Assembly: GCA_030141605.1 (NCBI GenBank)
Contig: JAQGDQ010000043.1
Span: 577,501 to 641,500, forward strand
Length of the DNA stretch: 64,000 nt
DNA from: Tubiluchus corallicola
Lineage: Eukaryota; Priapulida; Priapulimorpha; Priapulimorphida; Tubiluchidae
Reading direction: 5' to 3'
Part shown: piece after piece, positions 48,100 to 59,403 of the stretch
Layout of the letters: the number at the start of each line of letters is the position of its first letter
Position numbering within the stretch: the first letter of the stretch is position 1
Made by a program: the position numbers and the translations under genes
The notes under the pieces: model-generated
What the model saw: the letters and a program-made list of their open reading frames with translations, nothing else
Databases searched by the model: none
Told to the model about the DNA's origin: nothing

Positions 48100-48412
48100 A
48101 GCCAAATCCTTTGGAATATATATATATATATATATATTCCATATTTGCTATTATATATATATAATAGCAAATACTGTAGCAAAGAAGCAAAGTAGCATAA
48201 TAACCATATACAGATATTATATCATTAGCCAAATCCTTAGGAATATATATATATATAGATAGATAGATAGATGATGTACTTATATAATTACAGTATGTAA
48301 ACAGTGAATAGTGTTCTGTTTTTTATGTACTAATTCATTATTATAATCTTAATGTCAAGATTATTTTTAACAGTTATATTAATTTGCTTCTTTGCTACAG
48401 TATTTGCTATTA
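48100..48412. repeat. Nested inverted repeat with TA tracts
   Basis: AATAGCAAATACTGTAGCAA continuing AGAAGCAAA (from 48162) is matched in reverse complement at about 48385-48412. GCCAAATCCTTTGGAATATA (about 48099) is also repeated directly at about 48226. (TA)n tracts and a TAGA run (48257-48271) lie between. It could be a hairpin-prone MITE remnant. Confidence 0.6.
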
Positions 48413-48536
48413 TTAACGGTAATGTAAACCCACAGTTAATTAAATTTTGATACAAAATTGAAAGACAGTTAATGTAAAAACGTTGAGTGTACTTCATCCT
48501 GTAAGAGATGAACTTTGGACTGCCTTTATCACTGGC

Positions 48537-48603
48537 GAATATGGTAGCCCAGCTTCTGCCTTGTAAGCAAAAAGGCCCTGGTTCAAATCCAGGCTGTATT
48601 CCA
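48537..48603 (+). tRNA. tRNA-Thr(UGU)-like gene with shortened D arm
   Basis: GAATATGG pairs with CTGTATTC to form the acceptor end (two G-U). A five-base T stem CCTGG/CCAGG carries loop TTCAAAT, and the anticodon loop CTTGTAA gives UGU. B-box GGTTCAAATCC is nearly canonical, and an A-box-like TAGCCCAGC and a T8 terminator follow/precede it as in a pol III gene. The D arm is about 8 bases short, and the anticodon stem has one mismatch. This may be a pseudogene or tRNA-derived repeat, but the acceptor pairing is intact. Confidence 0.45.
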
Positions 48604-49117
48604 ATTTTTTTTATATTTTCTGCCTTTCAATTTTGATGTCAAATTTAATTAATTGTGGGTTTGCATCATCAGAGATTACGTCCCACTACAGGAAGAATAG
48701 ATTCCTCGGGTAAATACATTACATGTGGTGATTCTACATTACATTTCTGCATTACTTACGGCCTTCTTATTTTGCTTTCGCTGTCTCCCAGTGGTCTGTT
48801 ATTAAATACAAGTTATCATCGACATTTTGTCAAGTTATTTAACTTATTTCGAGATGTTTTAGAAATTTCTTCTGTGTTGACTGTTACTGACCACATTTCA
48901 ATGTTACAATCATTACTGCGCGCAAAAATATGCAGATGTATTCAAGATTAGAAGCTTGATTCAAAGAAACAGTTTATTGTTTTCAAAAGTCTGTGAAAGT
49001 TGGTGCCACTCACGTTAGCCCTTTGCTACTGTCTGCTAGTGTCTTTTTGGGGCCTTCTATTGTACTTTCAGTTTCAAATGGGTCACCCAATTTGTGAGAA
49101 TTTTTTTCATCATCGTT

Positions 49118-49490
49118 ACACCACCACCACCACCACCATCATCATCATTATTACTGTTATTGTTACATTTGTCATTTTGTTGCTGTTGTTGTTGTTATTG
49201 TTGTTGCTGCTGTTAATATTGTTAGCAGTGAACATCATAATTATCATCACTATCACCACTGTTACTGTTGTTGTTGTTGTTGTGCCTATAAATAACGATG
49301 GATGATTACAGTAATATTGATGATGACAAGAATGACGATAGTGATGGTGATAATAACGATGACGATGGTAACAGTGATTATTATAGCAAAGATGACACTG
49401 ATGATGATGTTGACAGTGACAATGCTTATGACAATTGTAGCAAAAGCGAGAATGACAGTGATTACTACAAATACAGTAGTTACTGATGGA
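49118..49490. repeat. Trinucleotide-rich tract (CAC/CAT, GTT, GAT)
   Basis: CACCAC and CATCAT runs, then GTTGTT, then GATGATGAC runs over about 370 bases. Both strands give long low-complexity open frames (His/Cys or Asp/Thr-rich) that I do not take as genes. Confidence 0.85.
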
Positions 49491-49759
49491 ACTCACTAAA
49501 TATTAAAATAATGTATCTGCGACGTTAAAAATTACTACGTTTTCAGAGGGCTTATAAAGGTGGCTGTCATGGTAGATTTGGTACTACTGAAAGGGGTCAC
49601 GTACTAGAAAAATTTGGGAAACTCTGGTATAGTGTAATGGAAAATATTATGTAAAGAATTCTTAAATATACCTACATAGATGGGAGAATCACGGATAAAA
49701 TTTTTCGCTGCCACACACTATTAATTACAGTATAATGTTTTATGAACTTTTTAATAAAC

Positions 49760-50190
49760 CAGACTTTTCCAGTACCAGATTTCCTCCCTACTGAATAAAC
49801 CTCTTTATTTTCTAGTTAAAATAATTATTTTGTACTGAGATATAGAAACGCTTTCTTTTTCGTTTAGTACCAAATTTTCTAGTACCAAACTTTCCTAATA
49901 CAAAATTTTCCTCGTACCATATTTTCTTCGTATCAAAACTTCTGTGTACCAATATTTCTTATTACTGAACAACCTGGTACCATATTTTCCTCGTACCAAA
50001 CATTCCTCGTACCACATTTTCCTAGTATCAAAATTCCTAGTACCAAATTTACCTGTACAAAAATTACTGCATACCGAAAATTCCTAGTACCAAATTTTCC
50101 TGATACAAAAATTTCCTCGTACCAGAATTATTTGTTGTACCAAATTTACCTGCACCAAACTTACTTGTACTAAACTTTCCTACATTCATA
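49760..50190. repeat. Degenerate 15-20-base minisatellite, consensus near TACCAAATTTTCCTAG
   Basis: TACCAAATTTTC-type units recur about 20 times with irregular linkers (CTAG, CTCG, CTTGT). Examples are near 49870, 49890, 49917, 49980, 50040 and 50090. Substitutions keep TACCA and TTTCCT most constant. Confidence 0.75.
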
Positions 50191-51247
50191 AAGCTCACTA
50201 TCTATTTATGTAATATTCTAATGGGCTGTGCAGTAACTAACAAGTTGCCACAACCTTAAATCCAAAAGATTTGCAATTGACAAACTGTTACTAGTCACAG
50301 GTAAAAAGCCACAGACTTTTTCTGTGACTTTATTACCGGTTACTTATAGATCATATGCTATTTTAACGGGTTTTAAGCAGTAGTTTAAAGGTAGTAAAAG
50401 TCGTTTGACGCCGTTTATGAACTAGCAAGGATCCATAAATTCGGTGTAGCGTGAAAGAATGCTCTTGATCCCATTCTTGCGTCTGCCATCTAGTTTAGCT
50501 TTGATTTAGAGCAAATACGATTGTATTAACATAAAGGCCTCCATGAGGGTTCCGTTTCATGTTGATGATCATGCTCCTATATATAGTGTAGCGACGGCGA
50601 AATACGTTTTCACCACCATCCTTGAACTGTTATAGTTCTGTCCATTACGAACCATGCCAAGTCTCATATTCATAGTTGGCTCCACATTATCTTTAGGATG
50701 CTACCACTTATTGCTCTTTAAATAAATTGGTGAAGTGGTAAATAACAAAATAATGAAAATTAGTGGTAATTTAATGCATGTACAATTTCGACGATCAATC
50801 TACATCGATGCCAGAAGTTATTTTTCGCTCTATTCTTTCATGCTTCTTTATAACCAATCCTACCTGATCTAATTTTATTTGTTGTAATAGTGCTAACTTT
50901 TTGTTAATTAATTTGTTAAGAGAACAAAACCTTAGCTGTGACAAAATTTTGCTGCAATAAATAATGATACAATCACGATTTTGTGGTAACCATAGTTACT
51001 AATACTATGCAACACAAGCCAAGTAATGTAATGCAAAGCGCAAATACTACAGTTCTTAGACTAACATTTCTTTTTAAATGACATGTCTAAGTCTAAAGCA
51101 TTATCACAAAATTTCGTGAACACTCTGGAATATTATAATTATTGAGATTGGACAGCACTAGGTACTTGATTTTAACAACATAACGCAGTCTATGAAAGTT
51201 TTGTGTTTGGCCGAGTGCTTATTTTGTCTCAATAAATTCGTTTTAGT
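50191..51247. other. Upstream flank of the axonemal-type gene
   Basis: AT-rich with no recognised gene. The promoter is expected near 51100-51240 but no distinct core element is obvious. Confidence 0.4.
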
Positions 51248-54200
51248 ATGTTTCTACCGGCTCCGCGAAAGTGTAACGTCACAGCTGCTTTGGATGCTTT
51301 TTGCCCAGACCTTCGCTGCGTTCAATATGAGAGCGAGTTCAAGTTCCGGTACAAGCAACCACCACTCGCATGGCGACCCCCTTGTGATCTTCCCCCTCCA
51401 GGGAAAATTATGCACGCTGATATGAACAATTTAAAGACGGGAACATCCGAGATCAGGTACGTACGCTTGTACATACTGTAAATTGCGATATAATATGAAA
51501 GTGTCGGGTATTGTTTGCTCTGTGGTTAATTTACATTGCATCAAATCTTTAATAAACGGTCTACCTACGAATGCAGTTTTCGTACATTCACTTGTTTGTT
51601 TAAATTTTTAATGGCGTATTTCTTTTTTCCAGATCCAAGTTCCAACCTAAAGAATTTCCACCTCCTCTTCCTCGCAACGCAAAAAATGCTGCTGTAAGAG
51701 ACATGCTTGTCAGAAAAAAAACAAACAGTAACATGTATATGGATGTAGACAAGTCAAAATTTAGTTCGTTTGATACTACAAATTCCACTTCGTTTGTACG
51801 GATCGCAAATCCACTTCCAAATCCAGCTGCTCCCAGTTTAATGAGCAGTTCCATTCCACACGGGGATAAAAACAATGCAGAGCTACCTAGCTCCACGTTT
51901 CAAGATTCTTTCCAATGTGCCCAGGGTGAACCTGCTATCAAATATCCTTCACAACATTTTGGTATGGTGAACATGGCAGTTATATTTAAGTTTTTATCAC
52001 GTAATAGATCAGATATTTGGCCATTTTTATACGTTTGCTAGCATTATAGTGTGATTATATGTTTCGTATAAGATAACACTGTAGTCCTATTAATAGTAGT
52101 TACAAGTGACGCAGCGATATGTGACCAAATAACTTGATATTCAATTAATCGTACTCCTATACCAATTAGTGGACACAATATAGGGTTTCAGAAATCAGAA
52201 TTAGGTGTCAGTCATTTGAAAGTCATGCAGTTATAATAATCTTAAAACATCATAATTGTCGACAACTTTAAAAATGCTATTGAAAAAACATTTGTTTTTG
52301 TTTTCTTCCAAAAATTTTTTTCATATGACGCCATCTCAGGTGGACCACCTACAATAGCGGGAGATGCAAAACTCGACCACAAGTTTGAAACTACAATGCA
52401 TTCCACGTATAAACAAATTCCATTTCCTCTCGAGGCTAACAAAATAAAGGTGAGTTTATACACAATCGTTGGTACCAACTGTATACTTCTCTTTGAGTTA
52501 TCTTACTCAGCCTATGCGACCTCACCCAACATAAGTCCCTGCATAAGTTTTTTTAGCCTACATTCCCACATTTCGTATACATCATGTGTATCTGGTGACC
52601 CATTGGTAATGACGTCATGCTTGGCGACTGCAGTTAAGATGGCGTCGAGGGCGAACTCTTCCATTTTGGTTCAACGAGGATTCATTTGCCGTGCTAATTA
52701 TGGCTGTTTATCTGCTAGAGGGAGGATTTACACACATCCGAACATATCTAAGATACCTATGCCGGTTCAGTGGCTCATCCTACAGACACAGCTTTGATAA
52801 TGATCAAATCCCAGTCTCGTCATGACCATCCTTATGAATAGGACCAACCTTGACTGCTGGATTCCACCTTGCAAGATTCCGAATTGTATAGCATCACAGT
52901 ATAACTTCACAATAGCTACCGTCACTAATAATCGCTGATCATTATCATTGACCACTGTTATCGCCATCACCTTCATCATCGTCACCATTATCATTTTCAT
53001 CATCATCACCACTATGTATTTGATAACCCCATGTATTAGATATTGCAAAACATGCATAATGTGAAAAAGCATTGTGATCCCTCGAAAATCATTATCTGGA
53101 CTCGAACGCAAAAGATTATTTCAGCTTCCTGACGCGGGAATGATTCTACGCGGTGACCCTGAAAGAGAAGTCACCAAATTTACAGAGCATCAGGAGTCCT
53201 TTAAGGCGCCTCCATTAGCTGCATTGTCTCATAGCTCACGTCAAGAGAAGATAAATGCAACTCAGACTCACCACAGAGAAAGCGATCCACGTTTAACTGA
53301 GTATATTACAACTACTTTCAACGATTTTAAAAACGCGCTCGAAGGTATTTTGTTTCAGTTCAGTGTTTTTTGTATAATTAGATTAGTTACTGCACGTAAC
53401 AAAAAATGTCAAACTATATATTTTATGTCAAACTATATGCTTTACTCAATTGCACCCGAATCTTTAACTTAGGGAACTACACCCAGGAACTCCCAACCAT
53501 TTAGGAGTTTTCTCCATACCATCTTGATGCAAAGCTTTTGCTCGATCCTGGACTTTGGACCTCCCAATTGGCTTCGCACTTTCTAAAACTTACTAAAACT
53601 AAAATAATAGATATTAGGCATTTTCGTTTTATATTTAAAAATAACCAATTTGCCCAACACTACCAAATGGTCACCGTGTTTTAATAATTTGCAGGATATG
53701 AATACGGAAACCAGCCGAATGTCAGTAGAAGCAAAGCTTATGATAGTCATATTCCTAAAGGAGATTTGCAAGCGGATCGTGTGAAGGAAAGACTAAACAC
53801 CACTTCGTCAAGATCTTCGTATCCAAAAGTAAGCGGATTGGATAACTTAAGAAGTCTTAATGTAAACTAGGCCTGTGTATAAAAGTCAAGATCTTCTTAT
53901 CGAAAAGTAAGCGTATTGGATAACTTAAGAAGTCTTAATGTAAATTAGGCCTGTTTATAAATGTGTGTGGGGTAATAGCGATTAGCCAATGAACACAGAC
54001 ACAAAATAAATTTGAATATGATGACGATATAGTTAGAATGTGAAATACTCTATGAATGTCAACCTTTTTTTGCCTCCGGTTCATAGCCCTTTCTGTTTCT
54101 GACGCCGGATTCGTTTCTGTGTCTCAGAAATGTTGATCGTTTGTGGGTAGACGATTTTTTTAAGTAGAGCACTAAGCTCAATGACCGGGTAACTTAGAAG

Positions 54201-56684
54201 ATCTCACCAAAATTATGACGATTATGACGACGCTGCTACTGCTGATGATGATGATGGTGATGATTAACTTTAAAAATGAGTCTTTTGTTATTTAAACGTG
54301 AAAACGTGAGATCCATTAGAAAATCCGAAACAACAGATGTCGGCTTTTAGAAGCATAATTTTTAGAGTGATTTGGTCAAATCACGAGCATGTGTGGTGCG
54401 TGCGTGTGGATGGGATGGGTGCCGGGGTGGGCGTATTTGCGAGTGCAATGAACCCGCTGTTTTGGCTGTTTACTTCAAAAGACTTTACGTCTAATGTTAC
54501 AAGCCTTAGATCTAATGTTTTGAAATGCTGCTTCTAAAATTACTCGTTTGAAAGACAGTCTTGCGCTCTAGGCCTACAGGTTATCTTTTAGCAAATAAGG
54601 AATTAACAGGGCCAAACATTTGTTCACATCTTATTCAAATAATTGAAACGAATTCCGTTCCTCAAAACACAGAAAATTGGAAACTATGTCCAACGAATAA
54701 CCAACTGAACGTTAGCATTAATTTTTCCTTAGTTTCGCTTGACTGTGTCTACTTTAATTATTCATGTTCATCAAATTTCAACGTCGGTTTTACTAATTGC
54801 ACAAAAACTCGTTTTTTTGTTTTGTAATAACTTAACAGAAGAGAGTCTTCTCGCATTTATTTCATTTCGCGCCATCTACAGACTAATTCAAGTTGCTCCT
54901 GATAATCATTTATACGTATTCTCACGATATATTTTTAATTTAATTTAATTTATTGAATATTTTTGTTGCATTTTACATGATGATCAAATGCAACTTACTA
55001 ATAAAAGATCATTAAAATAACTAAAAAAATTATTCATAAGATATTTAAGACAATGTCACATTGATTAAAAGTACAGTGAATATGACAAAAAAGGAAAATA
55101 ATAAAAGCACTGAAAATTTAGTAAAATAATAAAAGCAATGCCATAAAACATACACAATCAATGATATTCCACTGAAATTTCAATCCGAGGTAAAATGAAC
55201 ACTGAAAAATCAGCAAAACTCATATTTACGGGTAGAACTTACCAAATGTTGACGATTTCACTGAGTAAAAGATAAGTGTGTGTAACTGCTGCGTACAGTA
55301 CAAAAAATTGTAATGGCCTTTGCCTTTTGAACATCACATCAACATTGTCTGAAATAAAATGTCATTTTGAAGCAGTGTAGGTTATTATTGTACCTCTGAC
55401 AGTCATGTGTTTTTTACGTTTTTCAGCATACAAAGATGGAGTCACCTGTTGTATTACAACATCTAGACAAATTAACGTCGCACATCCAACTTGGTTGTGA
55501 TCTCAATTCTTATGAGACCACAAGTAAAAGCTACGGGAGTAAACCTGTAGCTCTTCGTGGCAAATATCTTGCAAGGGCTAATTCAAGTGCTGTCCCTCTT
55601 GATTATTATGGTGATTATAAAATTTACATTATTTTTTTACACTTGCAGGAGACGGATAACAGCACATACATTTTGATGTATGTTATTCAGTATTCACTTT
55701 TCTTGAATCGATTGCTTGCGTATTGTTTGTTTCTTTGTACTTACATTGTTTTGTTTGTCGTTTTGCTGAATTATTTGTTTGTTGAACTATATCAGTCGTT
55801 TGTTATTTATTCGTTGTTGATTATTTGCACAAGATTTAGTTTTAGCTCGTTATCCGGGGTTTATTAATCTTTCCTATAATGATCTCCCTGGCTCTTTCTT
55901 TCTGTTCATTTTTGCATTTGTTCATCCACTCGTTTGTTTGTTCACTGGCTCCAGTGCCTGCTTATTCGTTTGTACATTAAGTTTAGTCAGTCAGTCAGAT
56001 AGCCAGTCAGTCAGTAAATAAGCTAGTCAGTCACTCAGCCAGTCAATCAATAAGTTAGTCATTCAATCAGTCAGTCATATCAAAATATGTAGAAAGAACT
56101 GTTATTATAATAAATAACCTGATCCACTTAAACCACTGAAGCTTTGTGATTGATTTTTATATAAAACGCCGTATTTTTATTTGTTGCATTTTACCATAAT
56201 GAAAGCTAACCTATTCCGATTTTAGGTATAAAATTTACCAATTTTCAGGGGATAGTATGAGAAACTGTGAGTCCATTTCGACTAGTAGTTTTAAACGTCA
56301 TCAGAATATACCTCGACTTACACCAAACAAGAAAGCATGTGATAAGGTTAAGTATTGATTATAGCATAATCACCATAGTTGTTTGTAAACAGGTGCAATT
56401 GTGATATGAATATGCAGCTTATTATGAAATTTGCAACCCTCAATATTTCACTTTTTTATATTTTATTGCTTTACTTCTCAGTAGTTTTAATCATTGTTTT
56501 GTCTGTTAAAACTAATTACGAACATTTTCGGGTTTTGCAGTTACGACAGAGCAGCATTCCAAAACCTTATCTAGTAAACGATGAATTAAGTACGACGTAT
56601 AAAGATTCCTATGTGCCGAAAGAGCTACCACAGAAAATTCTTCTGGATACTTATAAGGCACGAGATTTGTTTGGTGTATTGTAA
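51248..56684 (+). CDS. Probable axonemal microtubule-associated protein, SAXO/TEX45-like (475 residues)
   Basis: Eight exons, 51248-51456, 51633-51961, 52340-52449, 53125-53344, 53695-53828, 55427-55610, 56249-56346 and 56541-56684, join in frame with consensus splice sites to 475 residues. The start is MFLPAPRKCNVTAALDAFCP. The body is a series of short degenerate repeats with the pattern (S/T)(T/S)(F/Y)xxSF/Yxx(P): SSTFQDSFQ, TTMHSTYKQIPFP, TKFTEHQESFKAP, LTEYITTTFNDF, YETTSKSYGSKPV, LSTTYKDSYVPKEL. A block QLPDAGMILRGDPE resembles the DPR spacer of these families. Such repeats occur in SAXO-type and microtubule-inner proteins of cilia and sperm flagella. No enzyme motif or membrane helix is seen. 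The structure is well supported; the family name is inferred from repeat style. Exon 5 is followed by a 78-base tandem duplication of its donor region. Confidence 0.7.
52601..52644 (+). promoter_or_regulatory. Promoter-like motif cluster inside intron 3
   Basis: An inverted CCAAT box (ATTGG, 52602-52606), a perfect CRE palindrome TGACGTCA (52610-52617) and a YY1-type AAGATGGCG (52636-52644) lie within 43 bases. This combination is typical of animal housekeeping promoters and stands out in AT-rich intron DNA. Confidence 0.4.
53808..53962. repeat. 78-base tandem duplication spanning the exon 5 splice donor
   Basis: The segment starting TCAAGATCTTCGTATCC at 53808 repeats from 53886 with few differences. 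It contains the end of exon 5 and its AAAGTAAGCG donor, so two donors lie 78 bases apart. Use of the second would extend exon 5 in frame to a TAG at about 53870. Confidence 0.8.
55985..56075. repeat. (AGTC)n-type simple repeat
   Basis: AGTCAGTCAGTCAGATAGCC and related tetramer runs, in intron 6 of the axonemal-type gene. Confidence 0.8.
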
Positions 56685-58500
56685 AAATGTCTTACAGCGT
56701 TTTTAACAACAATTTGTTCTTTCTAATTTTTTATTACTCAAGGTTATTAGGTATTTAAAGTAATTGAGTATTTAAAGTATTTAAAGTATAACACCACTGT
56801 AATTATTATTTCACATACTGCAAGCATGATGGCCTTCGCATATGGAACACGTCCTGCTGGCACCGTTTCCGCACCGCTTTTCCTTACAGCTTTTTAGATC
56901 CGGACCCCGATAGAGTTTAATTGCGATGTTGAGCCACAAATTCTAAATGGTATTATCGTTGACTTGGTTGTCGTACTCATGGTGCATCTGTCCCGCGTTT
57001 TTTCCATACCCAACTATCTAATTATAGGAACACCGGGCCAAGTCCTAAACCATATGTCAAAACAATGAAGCCCTGTACCTCTCAGTTCAGATGTGTTCAA
57101 TTGTGGTGTACCACACACGTTCGAGGACAACAGCTCACACTGAACAACATCTGTCTAAGCTAAACTAAACTAAACTAAACAACATGATAGTCACAACTAA
57201 TGTGTAATCAGCAGACAAACTAATTGCGTTTTTATAAACGCAAATATGCAGAGCAGCAGCTATTTTAGTACGAAATTAACCAATTAACTTCAAGTAACCA
57301 AAAAATGACTTTTAAATTTAAGCAGAATGTAGAGACGAAGTTTCAAACCACTACAAAATACAGAGACATAAGTATAATAAAGAAATTAAGCTAGTTAGCT
57401 TTGCTTTACAGTAAATGAGCAACAAAAATATTAAGTCTCTCTTGCCTTTAAACATACGAACATCAGGCCTCCGATGCATTTTTCTATATTAATTGATTAT
57501 GTGCTCGTCTGCAAGATTTATTAAGTTTTTGTATTTTTCCGTTTGTCAGGCTATGGAAATGGAATAAATTTGACTGTTCCTTTCCATAGACGACCCTTAT
57601 ATTGAATGCCGGAGTCACATAAATCCCAATGGCATATTTTAACCATGATTATAACCAAAATTAACTAATATTACATTGGTGTATGATATAAGTTTTGACA
57701 ACATTTGAATTAATTTTGACAGTGAAGATCTCATTGAGGTTTATAAAAACGGGCCAGAAAAAAAACATTTTGTTTTGTCCTTATTTAAAGTTAATCAAAT
57801 AGTTCTTTTTATTTAACTTGCAAAGCCATAAGCTAAACTAAACTGCGTATTTTCTTGATTGCAAAATGGTTTAATCAACAACTTATAGACGTAAGCGTTG
57901 TGCATTTCTTCCTATAAACGATACTAGACTGTAGATTTCCACTATTTCAATTGCAATTTCCATTGACAATAACAAAATATAGAACCAGGCCAATATTTTT
58001 CCCGTTAACTAATGAAAAGTTGAGCATTTTTCATAACAGTGTTAGACAGAGCTGTGGCTAAATGTCCTGATTGTACCTGCTGCAGGAGTGTGTGAAATAA
58101 CTTGCACGCTGATTGGGCAGTCAACGAAAATGATTGACATTATGTTAGACCTCAATTAGCTAAATTAGGTAGAAAACTTTCCTGCTTTAAGTGCTATAGC
58201 TGCAATACGTTAGCTTCTCGTGGAATATTTTTAGTCAGAGAGGGAATGGGGAGGAACTTCAAAGATTAAGAATTTTCTTGACTTCAAATTGTGAAAATAA
58301 GTTTTGCATACTGCCTATGTCAAGTGAAACACACGTGCCGATGTTAATTATTGACAGAGCAGTCACGAACTATAATACACAAATAAGCAGGGCAAGTTGA
58401 TGGTGTGACTGCAGTAACTATGTATTTTCGTCCACTATCTTAAATTCTTATGGGTGATGAGCAAGAGGTAGGTGCAGGTGTGTAGTGTAGGCAGGTAAAG
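56685..58500. other. Intergenic, nothing recognised
   Basis: 3' flank of the axonemal-type gene. No clear polyadenylation hexamer within 500 bases. A CTAAACTAAAC run lies at 57158-57180. Confidence 0.45.
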
Positions 58501-58503
58501 TTG

Positions 58504-58745
58504 TTAGTACACAACGCTGGTGATCCAAGATAAATGATTGATTTCTTGATCTGGGATGACATCGTATTTTAGTACCATCTTGGATGGATCTAACAGCCCC
58601 TTTTCATGGTTAGCATTGATTACACCACTAATGGAAGAGAACAAGTTGCTCAAAGAAAGCACGCATTTCATTCTCCCTCTACTAACCAGCTGATCCAATA
58701 ACTCCTTTCTCAGATTATCTGCATTACTAGATTCGCCACATAATG
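58504..58745 (-). pseudogene. Unidentified open reading fragment
   Basis: An about 80-residue minus-strand frame (CGESSNADNLRKELLDQLVS, then RGRMKCVLSLSNLF and DPSKMVLKYDVIPDQEIN) ends in TAA at about 58504. Composition looks protein-like, but upstream stops at about 58760 and absence of a splice acceptor make it a likely relic. No family recognised. Confidence 0.3.
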
Positions 58746-58829
58746 ATATTCTTATAGGTCACCTCATTATGTCATCTTCTCATTTATGCCTTCACGAAAA
58801 GGGGATGTGTTTGAATTCACCATTGTAGT

Positions 58830-59403
58830 CTTGGCATATTATTAGGTCTTGGCAATAAAGATGTTGTTTAAGACTCATATCGACATGATTAAAAGTAACA
58901 TATCAAAAAGCATAGACGTTATGTTTAGAACAAAAAATTGTTTTAATGAACCTCATTTACTAACCCTGTATAACCGCCTGATTTTGCCATATTTAACATA
59001 CGATTGCATTAATCTTTGCGGGCACACTACCGAACATATATACTGCAAATGTAAATAAATTCCGAGTTATTCAAAAGAAATTTTTAAGAATGGTTAATAA
59101 CCTTAGAAAACGAGAAGATTCAAACTTTCTTTACTACCAACAAAATTTCAATAATTGTTGATGATATAATTGAATTAAATGCAGATGTTTTTTTAATCAA
59201 TCTATTTCCTACTTTAAATGTTCGCATTATGCTGCCAGAGCAAACCAGTTCTGGCACACCAGTTCATTTCCAATGCAGGTCCAAGGCTTTGGAATGAAGT
59301 AGATGGTGAATCAAGTATGGTCTCATCAAATTTTTGGAGAGTTTGCGGAACTTTAAAAATGAAATTTACAAAGCGAACATTTTCAAAAAGCAATTCTCCT
59401 TAA
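58830..59403 (+). mobile_element. LINE C-terminal remnant, CR1/L2-like
   Basis: Fragments in shifted frames: MIKSNISKSIDVMFRTKNCF and LLTLYNRLILPYLTYDCINL (58849-59058), a KFLRMVNNLRKREDSNF block (about 59080-59130), then ISNAGPRLWNEVDGESSMVS (59218-59403). This is the conserved tail downstream of the reverse transcriptase in such LINEs. Frameshifts and stops separate the pieces. Confidence 0.7.

Noticed and set aside
49000-49499. Open frames rich in His/Cys, Ile/Thr or Asp/Asn
   Set aside because: Products of CAC/CAT, GTT and GAT simple repeats; low complexity on all frames with no splice context.
53074-53124. Upstream extension of exon 4 from the ATG-like frame at 53074
   Set aside because: The TTATTTCAG acceptor at 53124 restores the exact phase from exon 3; no acceptor further upstream does.
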